This document shows positions 46,547-54,462 of a stretch of 64,000 nucleotides of DNA, one piece after another. The position numbers and the translations under genes are program-made. The notes beneath the pieces were generated by a model, which saw only the letters and a list, made by a program, of their open reading frames with translations, made no database searches and was not told the origin of the DNA. The stretch is from the NCBI RefSeq assembly GCF_032484785.1, contig NZ_JAUETR010000002.1:1054001-1118000 (forward strand), read 5' to 3'. The DNA is from Bradyrhizobium sp. SZCCHNS1050 (GTDB lineage Bacteria > Pseudomonadota > Alphaproteobacteria > Rhizobiales > Xanthobacteraceae). Each line of letters starts with the position of its first letter. Within the stretch, counting starts at the first letter, position 1.

Positions 46547-47783
46547 TGCCTGCCATTTCCCCCGCACGCCACTTCAACACGCCCTTCCCCGCGGCGACCC
46601 CGGTCGCAAACGACGCCTGCAGCAGGTAGCCGCCGGTCGGGGCTTCCCAGTCGAGCATTTCGCCGGCGGCGAACACGCCGGGCAGGCGTTTGAGCATGAA
46701 GTCGGCGTCGAGTTCGTCACGCGCGATGCCGCCGGCGCTGGAGATCGCGCGCGCCAGTCCGGCGGTGCCCGTCAGCTTGATCGGCACGGCGTTGATCAGT
46801 GCAGCGAGACGGTCCGGCAACAGCGATGACAGCGACAGGCCTTGCGCTTTTGCCGCCTCCTGCAGCAGGCCGATCGCGACGGGGGACAGTTGCAGCGCCT
46901 TGCGCAGGACATTCGAGAACGACTGCTTGCCGCGGGGCGCTGACAGCCGCTTGACCAGATCGGCGGTCGCAAGATCGGGTCGCAGCGCGACGTCAAGAAT
47001 GGCCGCGCCTTCCAGAGCGATTGCCTCGCGCAACTCGGCGGACAGCGCATAGACCGCGCCGCCTTCAATGCCGTCGCGCGTGACGATAGCCTCGCCGCGG
47101 ACGCTGCGATCAGCAAACGACAGCGCGATGCCTTTGAGCGGCTGGCCTTCGAAGCGGCCGCGGAAGATGTCCGACCAGGCGACAGTGAAGCCGCAATTGG
47201 CCGGCCGCAGCGGCGCAATCGCGACCCCCTTCGCGGCGAGAAGCGATGCCCAGCCCCCGTCGGAGCCGAGCCGCGGCCAGCTGGCGCCGCCGAGCGCGAG
47301 CACGGTCGCATCGGCCGTGATCGCGCGCAGTCCTGCCGGTGTCTCGAATATCAGCCGCCCTGCCTCGTCCCAGCCGGTCCAGCGATGCCGCAGCTCGAAG
47401 CGCACACCCTGCGTGGCCAGCCGGCGCAGCCACGCGCGCAGCAGCGGCGAGGCCTTCATCGCGGTCGGAAACACGCGGCCCGAGGAGCCGATGAACGTGG
47501 GCTCGCCGAGCGCCTCGCACCAGTCGCGCAGCCGCTGCGGCGGGAAAGCGCGGATGGCCGGCTCCAGCCACGCCGCCGCCTCGCGATAGCGCGACAGGAA
47601 GGCGGACAGCTCTTCGCTATGGGTGAGGTTGAGGCCGCCGCGCCCTGCCATCAGGAATTTGCGCGCGACCGACGGCATCGCGTCGTAGACGGTGACGGCG
47701 GCACCGCGCTCAGCCAACACCTCGGCCGCCATCAGCCCGGCCGGCCCGGCTCCGATGACGGCAACTTGCTTGGATAAGGTCAT
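46539..47783 (-). CDS. BaiN/HI0933-type flavoprotein (TIGR03862-like)
   Basis: 414 residues. FAD-binding N-terminus QVAVIGAGPAGLMAAEVLAERG, then VARKFLMAGRGGLNLTHSE, typical of the HI0933 family; C-terminal GGIARDELDADFMLKRLPGVFAAGEMLDWEAPTGGY closes the cofactor fold. Reaction is unknown for most members; BaiN reduces bile acid intermediates in gut bacteria, which is not implied here. Followed by a small gene that overlaps its end. Confidence 0.88.
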   Translation of the reverse strand: MTLSKQVAVIGAGPAGLMAAEVLAERGAAVTVYDAMPSVARKFLMAGRGGLNLTHSEELSAFLSRYREAAAWLEPAIRAFPPQRLRDWCEALGEPTFIGSSGRVFPTAMKASPLLRAWLRRLATQGVRFELRHRWTGWDEAGRLIFETPAGLRAITADATVLALGGASWPRLGSDGGWASLLAAKGVAIAPLRPANCGFTVAWSDIFRGRFEGQPLKGIALSFADRSVRGEAIVTRDGIEGGAVYALSAELREAIALEGAAILDVALRPDLATADLVKRLSAPRGKQSFSNVLRKALQLSPVAIGLLQEAAKAQGLSLSSLLPDRLAALINAVPIKLTGTAGLARAISSAGGIARDELDADFMLKRLPGVFAAGEMLDWEAPTGGYLLQASFATGVAAGKGVLKWRAGEMAGNV

Positions 47784-47822
47784 GACTGGAGTTTAGGGCC
47801 ATGGCGTCACCACACAACAGGT

Positions 47823-47853
47823 CGTCATGCCCGGGCTTGACCCGGCCATGACG
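47823..47853. repeat. Short palindromic repeat, CATGCCCGGGC type
   Basis: CGTCATGCCCGGGCTTGACCC with the mirrored CCGGCCATGACGG. A short unit of the family seen at 48817-48903. It lies between the SDR stop and the flavoprotein start. Confidence 0.65.
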
Positions 47854-47877
47854 GCGGAGGGTGCGATGTATGCTGCC

Positions 47878-48795
47878 TTACAGCTTGATCCCCAGCCGCG
47901 CTGCGGCCTGACCGACGTATTTCTGTGTCTGCTCGAACGCACCCTGCAGCGCCCGCGCCCTCGACATGTCGCTGATCTCGGCAAAATGCGCGGCGATCGC
48001 GTCCGGTGTCCACTCCTCCGGCGGCAGGTTGATCCCTTCGCTCTCGAGGATCTTGATCACCGCAAAGGAGCCGGCGCCGGCGCCCATGATGGTGCGCGTG
48101 GGCGCGTCCTCGCTGAGCAGATATTCCACCGCAGGCGTGATCGATTCCGGCTTCATCAGCTCCAGAGCCTGCGGCGGCAGCAGCTCCTCGGTCATGCGGG
48201 TCGCGGCCGTCGGCGAGATGATGTTGACACGGATGTTGGTCTTGCGGCCCTCCTCCGCCAGCACGTTCATCAGGCCGACCATGCCGGTCTTGGCCGCGCC
48301 GTAGTTGGCCTGGCCGAAATTGCCGAACAGACCGGAGGATGATGTCGTCATGACGATGCGGCCGTAGTTGCGCTCGCGCATGCCGTTCCACACCGCCTTG
48401 CAGCAGTAGAAAGTGCCGACCAGATGCACATCCAGCACCTTGGCGAAATCGGCAACCTCCATCTTGCCGAACGACTTGTCGCGCAGAATGCCGGCATTGG
48501 CGCACATGATGTCGACGCTGCCCCACTCCTTGCTGGCGCGCTCCACCATCGCGGTGACCTGCTCGAAATTCGAGACGTCGGCGCCGTCGGCCATCGCGGT
48601 GCCGCCGGCCTTGCGGATCTCCTCGACCACCGTCTCCGCCGCGGTCATCGAGCCGCCGGTGCCGTCGCGCGCGCCGCCGAAATCATTGACCACGACCTTG
48701 GCGCCGCGGCTCGCCAGCCCCAGCGCATGCGCGCGCCCCAAACCATTGCCTGCGCCGGTGACGATGGCGACGCGCCCGTCGAATCTGATTGCCAT
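47878..48795 (-). CDS. Short-chain dehydrogenase/reductase, hydroxyacyl-CoA type
   Basis: 305 residues. Cofactor motif VTGAGNGLGRAHA and VVNDFGG (NAD preference), active-site YGAAKTGM with the upstream Ser in TTSSSGLFG. The length and the loop RDGTGGSMTAAETVVEEI match the (3R)-hydroxyacyl-CoA dehydrogenase domain of peroxisomal multifunctional enzymes. Placed next to a MaoC hydratase and an acyl-CoA synthetase, it is probably part of a fatty-acid or branched acyl-CoA pathway. Confidence 0.85.
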   Translation of the reverse strand: MAIRFDGRVAIVTGAGNGLGRAHALGLASRGAKVVVNDFGGARDGTGGSMTAAETVVEEIRKAGGTAMADGADVSNFEQVTAMVERASKEWGSVDIMCANAGILRDKSFGKMEVADFAKVLDVHLVGTFYCCKAVWNGMRERNYGRIVMTTSSSGLFGNFGQANYGAAKTGMVGLMNVLAEEGRKTNIRVNIISPTAATRMTEELLPPQALELMKPESITPAVEYLLSEDAPTRTIMGAGAGSFAVIKILESEGINLPPEEWTPDAIAAHFAEISDMSRARALQGAFEQTQKYVGQAAARLGIKL

Positions 48796-48816
48796 GTGTC
48801 GTTCCTATTTGTCGCT

Positions 48817-48903
48817 CGTCATGCCCGGGCTCGACCCGGGCATCCATCCACTTCGAAAGACTCTCGGACTTGATGGATCGCCGGGTCAAGCCCGGCGATG
48901 ACG
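48817..48903. repeat. Palindromic intergenic repeat, CATGCCCGGGC type
   Basis: CGTCATGCCCGGGCTCGACC and GGGCATCCATC, mirrored by GATGGATCGCCGGGTCAAG and CCCGGCGATGACG. Between the MaoC gene (3' end) and the SDR gene (5' end). Confidence 0.75.
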
Positions 48904-48927
48904 AAGGGTGGGTTGTGACGAGGTGAG

Positions 48928-49404
48928 TTAGCTCAGATAGATGAGTCCGATCCAGTCGGCGACCAGCGCGGGCTTGTCCTCGCCCTCGATCTCGACCGTG
49001 ACGTTGGTGCGCGACTGCAGCTCCTTCGGCTTGCGCAGAGTGGCTTCGGCAAGGACGAAGCGGCCGCGCACGCGTTTTCCCGATCTCACCGGCGAGATGA
49101 AGCGCAGCTTGTCGAAGCCGTAGTTCACGCCCATCGCAGTACCCTCGATCGCCGGCATGACCTCATAGGACATGACCGACAGCAGCGACATCGTCAGGAA
49201 GCCGTGCGCGATCGTGGTGCCGAACGGCGTCGCCTTGGCCTGCTCGGGGTCGACGTGAATGAACTGATGATCCTCGATCACGTCGGCATAGGTGTCGATG
49301 CGCTTCTGATCGAGCACGTGCCATGACGACACGCCGATCTCCTGGCCGACCATAGCCTGATAGGCTGCAAGCGAAATCGGCGGCTTCTTCCAGATCTTGT
49401 TCAT
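48928..49404 (-). CDS. MaoC-family (R)-hydratase
   Basis: 158 residues. Hotdog fold with the hydratase 2 motif around IEDHQFIHVDPEQAKATPFG, containing the catalytic Asp and His, and TTIAHGFLTMSLLS. These enzymes hydrate trans-2-enoyl-CoA to (R)-3-hydroxyacyl-CoA. Seven bases after the acyl-CoA synthetase stop, so same transcript. It resembles NodN-like proteins of rhizobia in length and motif. Confidence 0.88.
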   Translation of the reverse strand: MNKIWKKPPISLAAYQAMVGQEIGVSSWHVLDQKRIDTYADVIEDHQFIHVDPEQAKATPFGTTIAHGFLTMSLLSVMSYEVMPAIEGTAMGVNYGFDKLRFISPVRSGKRVRGRFVLAEATLRKPKELQSRTNVTVEIEGEDKPALVADWIGLIYLS

Positions 49405-49410
49405 GCGTTC

Positions 49411-51141
49411 CTACACCTCGTGCCCGGATGGCCTCGTTTTCAACTCCGGGAAATCCTCTTCCTTGAATTCCGTGCCGCGCAGATGGTCCGTGCGGTTGTC
49501 CTCGTGCTCCAGCCGGCGCAGCTGCACCCGGCGGATTTTTCCGGAGATCGTCTTCGGCAGCTCGCTCACGAGCTCGAGCCGGCGGATGCGCTTGAATGGC
49601 GCCAGGCGCGCCTGCAAATGGGTGAAGATCGACAGCGCCGTGGCGCGCGAGCGCTCCGCGCCAGCCGTCAGCAACACATAGGCTTTCGGTATAGCAAGAC
49701 GGATGGGATCCGGAGACGGCACAACGGCAGCCTCGGCGACGGCCTCATGCTCCAGCAGCACGCTTTCCAGCTCGAACGGCGAGATGCGGTAGTCGGACGA
49801 TTTGAACACGTCGTCGGAGCGGCCGACGAAGGTGAGATAGCCGTCATCGTCCTGGAACACGACGTCGCCGGTGCGGTAGCGCATGCCATCGGCGCCGGAC
49901 AGCTGACCGTCGTCGCCCTGATAGCCCTGCATCAGGCCGGCCGGACGCTCGCCGGTGAGCGCCAGCGTGATCTCGCCTTCGCCGGAGAGATTGCCGTCGA
50001 TGTCGGCGACCTCGACGCGATAGCCCGGCAGCGGCCGCCCCATCGAGCCGATCTTCAGTTTCTGGCCCGGCGAGTTGCCAACGATCGCCGCGGTTTCGGT
50101 CTGGCCATAGCCGTCGCGAATCGTCAGCCCCCAGGCGGCACGCACCTGATCGATCACCTCCGGATTGAGCGGTTCGCCGGCGCCGCAGGCCTCGCGCAGC
50201 GAGACCTTGAAGTCGGCGAGATGCTCCTGGATGAACAGCCGCCACACCGTGGGCGGCGCGCACAGCGTCGTGACGCCGCAGCGCTTGATGATCGCGAGCA
50301 GCCCCTTGGCGTCGAAGCGCGGCTGATTGACTACGAATACCGTGGCGCCGGCATTCCAGGGCGAGAAGAAGCAGCTCCAGGCATGCTTGGCCCAGCCCGG
50401 CGAGGAGATGTTGAGGTGCACGTCGCCCGGCTGCAGGCCGAGCCAGTACATGGTCGAGAGATGGCCGACCGGATAACTGCGATGGCTGTGCCGCACCAGC
50501 TTCGGCTTGGCCGTGGTGCCCGAGGTGAAATAGAGCAGCATCGGATCATCCGGCTGCGTCGGCCCATCCGGCGTGAACGCCTCGGCCGCGCCCGCCGCCT
50601 GCTCGAACGGCAGCCAGCCGGCAGGTGCGGCCGGCGCGCCGACGACGATGCGGACGAGATCATCGGCGCCCAGATCGGCGAACTTCGCAACCTGATCCTG
50701 CGCCGCGACCACGGCCTTGGCGCGGCCGCGCTCCAGACGATCGCGCAACTCGTCGGTGGTCAGCAGCGTCGTCGCGGGGATCACGACGACGCCGAGCTTC
50801 ATCGCCGCCAACATCGTCTCCCACAGCGGCACGACGTTGCCGAGCAGCAGCAGCAGATGGTCGCCGCGCTTCAAGCCCTGCGCGCGCAGGAAATTCGCGA
50901 CCTGGTTGGAGCGGCACGACAACGCCGCAAACGACAGCTTGGTCTGGCGGTCCTGCGCGGCGTCGAAGATCCAAAGCGCGGTGCGGTCGCGGCTCTCCGG
51001 ATCGGACGCGAGTTCGGCATCGAACCAGTCGAGCGCCCAGTTGAACGGGACGGCATCGGGCCAGCGGAAACCCTTCACGGCCGCATCGTAGTCGGTGCGA
51101 TGCGCCAGCAGAAACGCGCGTGCGTCCTTGAATGTCGTCAT
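49411..51141 (-). CDS. Medium-chain acyl-CoA synthetase-type AMP-dependent ligase
   Basis: 576 residues from ATG 51141. The frame open to 51405 lies inside the dehydrogenase gene and is rejected. Motifs: P-loop LLYFTSGTTAKPKLVRHSH, the A5 motif DGYGQTETAAI, A7 YRTGDVVF and A8 GRSDDVFKSSDYRISPFELES; the C-terminal Lys in PKTISGKIRRVQL is present. MACS-type enzymes activate medium-chain, aromatic or branched acids to CoA thioesters. It overlaps the dehydrogenase stop by one base and precedes a MaoC gene, so it is part of the catabolic operon. Confidence 0.9.
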   Translation of the reverse strand: MTTFKDARAFLLAHRTDYDAAVKGFRWPDAVPFNWALDWFDAELASDPESRDRTALWIFDAAQDRQTKLSFAALSCRSNQVANFLRAQGLKRGDHLLLLLGNVVPLWETMLAAMKLGVVVIPATTLLTTDELRDRLERGRAKAVVAAQDQVAKFADLGADDLVRIVVGAPAAPAGWLPFEQAAGAAEAFTPDGPTQPDDPMLLYFTSGTTAKPKLVRHSHRSYPVGHLSTMYWLGLQPGDVHLNISSPGWAKHAWSCFFSPWNAGATVFVVNQPRFDAKGLLAIIKRCGVTTLCAPPTVWRLFIQEHLADFKVSLREACGAGEPLNPEVIDQVRAAWGLTIRDGYGQTETAAIVGNSPGQKLKIGSMGRPLPGYRVEVADIDGNLSGEGEITLALTGERPAGLMQGYQGDDGQLSGADGMRYRTGDVVFQDDDGYLTFVGRSDDVFKSSDYRISPFELESVLLEHEAVAEAAVVPSPDPIRLAIPKAYVLLTAGAERSRATALSIFTHLQARLAPFKRIRRLELVSELPKTISGKIRRVQLRRLEHEDNRTDHLRGTEFKEEDFPELKTRPSGHEV

Positions 51142-52031
51142 CAGGTGGTCCCGGCGAGCTTGCGAACGTGCTGAATGATCCCGGAAAAATCGACGCCGCC
51201 ATGGCCGGCGGCCTCGAACGCCTTGTAGATCTCCTGCGCGTGCTGGCCAAGCGGGGTCGCCGCGCCGGCGGCCTTGGCGGCATCCTGCGACAGCGTGAGG
51301 TCCTTCAGCATCAGCGCGGTCGCAAAGCCGGGCTTGTAGTCGTTGTTGGCGGGCGAAGCCGGCACCGGGCCCGGCACCGGGCAATAGGATGTCAGCGACC
51401 AGCACTGCCCCGACGAGGTCGATGCGACGTCGAACAGCGCCTGATGCGACAGGCCGAGCTTTTCACCCAGCGCAAACGCCTCGCTGACCGCGATCATCGA
51501 AATGCCGAGGATCATGTTGTTGCAGATCTTGGCCGCCTGCCCCGCGCCGGCGCCGCCGCAATGGACGATCTTCTTGCCCATCTTCTCAAGGATCGGCTTG
51601 GCCGCAGCGAACGCGCTCTCCTCGCCGCCGCACATGAAGGTAAGCGTTGCGGCCTTGGCGCCGCCGGTGCCCCCGGACACCGGCGCGTCCACGGCGGCGA
51701 TGCCGTGCCTTGTGGCCAGCGCATGCGCGGCGCGCGCGCTCTCGACGTCGATGGTCGAGGAATCGATGATCAGCGCGCCCTTGGACATCGCCGGCACGAC
51801 CTCGTTCCAGACCGCCTGCACATGCTTGCCGGCCGGCAGCATGGTGACGACGGCATCGGCGCTTTTGGCCGCGGCGACGGCGCTGTCGGCGATTTCGGCG
51901 CCATCGGCCTTGGCCTGGGCGCGCGAGGTCTCGACCAGATCGAACGCGACCACCTTGTGGCCGGCCTTGACCAGGTTGGCGGCCATTGGTCCACCCATGT
52001 TGCCGAGGCCGATGAATGCGATCGTTGCCAT
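51141..52031 (-). CDS. mmsB: 3-hydroxyisobutyrate dehydrogenase
   Basis: 296 residues. NAD-binding IAFIGLGNMGGPMAANLVKAG, substrate loop DAPVSGGTGGA, and the catalytic Lys in AAKICNNMILG. Oxidises 3-hydroxyisobutyrate to methylmalonate semialdehyde in valine degradation. It sits between the 3-hydroxyisobutyryl-CoA hydrolase gene, which makes its substrate, and the acyl-CoA ligase gene. Confidence 0.92.
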   Translation of the reverse strand: MATIAFIGLGNMGGPMAANLVKAGHKVVAFDLVETSRAQAKADGAEIADSAVAAAKSADAVVTMLPAGKHVQAVWNEVVPAMSKGALIIDSSTIDVESARAAHALATRHGIAAVDAPVSGGTGGAKAATLTFMCGGEESAFAAAKPILEKMGKKIVHCGGAGAGQAAKICNNMILGISMIAVSEAFALGEKLGLSHQALFDVASTSSGQCWSLTSYCPVPGPVPASPANNDYKPGFATALMLKDLTLSQDAAKAAGAATPLGQHAQEIYKAFEAAGHGGVDFSGIIQHVRKLAGTT

Positions 52032-52059
52032 GGTTCGTTCTCTCCCCTCGACCTGATTG

Positions 52060-53136
52060 TTATCTGCTCTGCGGAAAGGTCAGCTCGTCGGCGCCAATCT
52101 CGGCAAGATATGGCGCCAGCATGTCCGGTGTCACCTGATCGACATCAGGCGGCGACCATCTGGGATTGCGGTCCTTGTCGATGATCGCCGCACGCACGCC
52201 CTCGCGGAAATCGTCGCTGCGGAACACTTCGAGCGCCGCACGATACTCGCGCACCAGGCATTCCTCCAGGGACGCCGCACCGCGTGCCAGTCGCAGCAGC
52301 TCGAGCGTCACGACCATGCCGCGCGGCGACTTCTCCTGCAGCGTCTTCAGCGTCGCCAACGCGAGCTCCGAGCCGTCCGCTTTCAAGGCGGCAAAGATGT
52401 CGTGCATGCTGTCATGGGCGAACCAGGCGTCGATCTTGGCCTGCTGCGCCGCCACCGGGCCGGACGTCTCCGACGTCGCGAAGCCTGCGATCAGCCGGTC
52501 GATCTCGATCGACAGCGTCCCCGGCCTGACTTTGGTCAGGACCTCGCGCAGCGCCGGCCATTTCTCGGTCGGCACCACGGCATCGGCAAAGCGCGCATGG
52601 ATCGCATCGGGCCCGTTCATGGTCTGCCCCGTCAGGCCGAAATAGGCGCCGAGTTCGCCGGGCGCGCGCGACAAGAGCCAGGTGCCGCCGACGTCGGGAA
52701 AGAAGCCGAGCCCGACTTCGGGCATTGCGAGCTTGGTCTTCTCGGTCACGATGCGGTGGCGGCCATGCGCCGACAGCCCGACGCCGCCGCCCATCACCAG
52801 CCCGTCCATATAGGCGACATAGGGTTTTGGAAACGCCGCGATGCGCGCGTTCATGATGTATTCCTGGCGCCAGAACACCTTGCCGAGATCGCCATTCGTC
52901 TTCGAGCTCTCATAGAGCCCGCGGATATCGCCGCCTGCACAAAGTCCACGCTCGCCCGCGCCTTCGAGCACGACAATTGCGACGGCCGGATCGCCCTCGA
53001 ACCGATCCAGCGCGGCGTCGATGCCCATCGACATCTCCAGCGTCATCGCGTTGATCGCCTTCGGCCGGTTCAGCCGGATGATGCCGGCCGAGCCTTCGCG
53101 GCGGACGATCAGGTCGCCTTCGATAGCCTCGGTCAT
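52060..53136 (-). CDS. 3-hydroxyisobutyryl-CoA hydrolase (enoyl-CoA hydratase superfamily)
   Basis: 358 residues. Crotonase fold with the oxyanion motif RGLCAGGDIRGLYE and DGLVMGGGVGLSAHG, and the HIBCH-specific AMPEVGLGFFPDVGGTW. The C-terminal third is the extra helical region of this subgroup. Removes CoA from 3-hydroxyisobutyryl-CoA in valine catabolism, between the acyl-CoA dehydrogenase and the mmsB steps. It overlaps the upstream dehydrogenase stop by four bases (ATGA). Confidence 0.92.
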   Translation of the reverse strand: MTEAIEGDLIVRREGSAGIIRLNRPKAINAMTLEMSMGIDAALDRFEGDPAVAIVVLEGAGERGLCAGGDIRGLYESSKTNGDLGKVFWRQEYIMNARIAAFPKPYVAYMDGLVMGGGVGLSAHGRHRIVTEKTKLAMPEVGLGFFPDVGGTWLLSRAPGELGAYFGLTGQTMNGPDAIHARFADAVVPTEKWPALREVLTKVRPGTLSIEIDRLIAGFATSETSGPVAAQQAKIDAWFAHDSMHDIFAALKADGSELALATLKTLQEKSPRGMVVTLELLRLARGAASLEECLVREYRAALEVFRSDDFREGVRAAIIDKDRNPRWSPPDVDQVTPDMLAPYLAEIGADELTFPQSR

Positions 53137-54278
53137 CGCGCCGCCTCGATCAGCTTGCGCGACACGATCAGGCGCATGATCTCGTTGGTGCCTTCGAGGA
53201 TCTGGTGCACGCGCAGGTCACGCACGATCTTCTCGATGCCGTATTCGCTCAAATAGCCGTAGCCGCCATGCAGCTGCAGCGCCTGGTTGGCGACCTCGAA
53301 GCCGACATCGGTCCCGAAGCGCTTGGCCATAGCGCACAGCATGGTCGCGTCAGCATCCTTGCGGTCGAGCGCAGCCGCCGCGCGCCAGACGAAGGTGCGC
53401 GCCGCCTCCAGCTCGATTGCCATGTCGGCGATGCGAAACTGCAGCGCCTGGAATTCGTCGAGCCGCTTGCCGAACGCCTTGCGCTCTTTCGTATAGGCCA
53501 GCGTCTTGTCGAGCGCCGCCTGCGCGCCGCCGAGCGAGCACGCGGCAATGTTGAGGCGGCCGCCGTCGAGCCCGGCCATGGCGATCTTGAAGCCGATGCC
53601 CTCCTCGCCGAGCCGGTTGGCCACCGGAACGCGCGCATTCTCGAAGATCACCGCGCGGGTCGGCTGCGCGTTCCAGCCCATCTTGCGCTCATTGGCGCCG
53701 AACGACACGCCGGGGGTATTGGCATCGATCACCAGGGTCGAGATGCCGCCGGGACCGTCGGCTCCCGTGCGAACCATCGCAACGAGGATATCCGTGGCGC
53801 CCGCGCCGGAGATGAACTGCTTCTGGCCGTTGAGCACGTAGTCGTCGCCCTCGCGCGCCGCGCGCGTGCGCAGCGCCGCCGCATCGGAGCCCGCGCCCGG
53901 CTCGGTGAGGCAATAGCTCGCGATCAGGTCCATGGCGCAGAGCTTCGGCAGGTAAGCTTGGCGCTGGGCCTCGGTACCGAAGGTGTCGATCATCCATGAG
54001 GCCATGTTGTGGATCGAGATGAAGGCCGACACTGTGGGGCAGCCCGTCGCCAGCGCCTCGAAGATCAGCGCCGCATCGAGCCGGCTGAGACCCGAGCCGC
54101 CGACATCGTCGCGGATGTAGATGCCGCCCATGCCGAGGCTTGCGGCCTCCCGCATCACATCGACGGGAAAATGCTTCTCCTCGTCCCAGCGCAGCGCATG
54201 CGGCGCGATCTTCTCCGCCGCGAAGGCGCGCGCCATGTCGCGCACCGCGATCTGATCCTCGTCGAGAGCGAACTGCAT
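53133..54278 (-). CDS. Isobutyryl-CoA dehydrogenase-type acyl-CoA dehydrogenase
   Basis: 381 residues from ATG 54278 (MQFALDEDQIAVRDMARAF). Acyl-CoA dehydrogenase family: YCLTEPGAGSDAAALR, NGQKQFISGAGATDI, and the catalytic Glu in LEGTNEIMRLIVSRKL. Position with mmsA, HIBCH and mmsB points to the isobutyryl-CoA step of valine degradation. The frame open to 54338 crosses the spacer and is not used. A palindromic repeat and a hairpin separate it from mmsA. Confidence 0.88.
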   Translation of the reverse strand: MQFALDEDQIAVRDMARAFAAEKIAPHALRWDEEKHFPVDVMREAASLGMGGIYIRDDVGGSGLSRLDAALIFEALATGCPTVSAFISIHNMASWMIDTFGTEAQRQAYLPKLCAMDLIASYCLTEPGAGSDAAALRTRAAREGDDYVLNGQKQFISGAGATDILVAMVRTGADGPGGISTLVIDANTPGVSFGANERKMGWNAQPTRAVIFENARVPVANRLGEEGIGFKIAMAGLDGGRLNIAACSLGGAQAALDKTLAYTKERKAFGKRLDEFQALQFRIADMAIELEAARTFVWRAAAALDRKDADATMLCAMAKRFGTDVGFEVANQALQLHGGYGYLSEYGIEKIVRDLRVHQILEGTNEIMRLIVSRKLIEAAR

Positions 54279-54332
54279 CCGTTCTCCGCGTTTCCTGGTC
54301 TTGTTTGTTGGCAGTGGCGCCTCTTCACACTC

Positions 54333-54418
54333 CGTCATTGCGAGCGAAGCGAAGCAATCCAGAGTCTTTCCGCGGAGGCAGCCTGGGTTGCTTCGCCGCT
54401 CCGCTCCTCGCGATGACG
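54333..54418. repeat. Palindromic intergenic repeat, CATTGCGAGCG family
   Basis: CGTCATTGCGAGCGAAGCGA and AGCAATCCAGAG, mirrored by GGTTGCTTCGCCGCTCCGC and TCGCGATGACG. Inserted between mmsA and the acyl-CoA dehydrogenase gene. Confidence 0.85.
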
Positions 54419-54420
54419 GA

Positions 54421-54444
54421 GTGGGAGCCCTAGCGGGCTCCCAC
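54421..54444. terminator. Perfect 10-bp hairpin after mmsA
   Basis: GTGGGAGCCC-TAGC-GGGCTCCCAC, 18 nt beyond the mmsA stop on the minus strand. No T-run follows. It could stop or attenuate read-through from mmsA into the next genes. Confidence 0.5.
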
Positions 54445-54462
54445 TGTTGTCAGTTCATCTCA

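Noticed and set aside
51142..51405. N-terminal extension of the acyl-CoA ligase
   Set aside because: Lies inside mmsB in another phase and is Arg-rich; the ATG at 51141 gives the normal family length.
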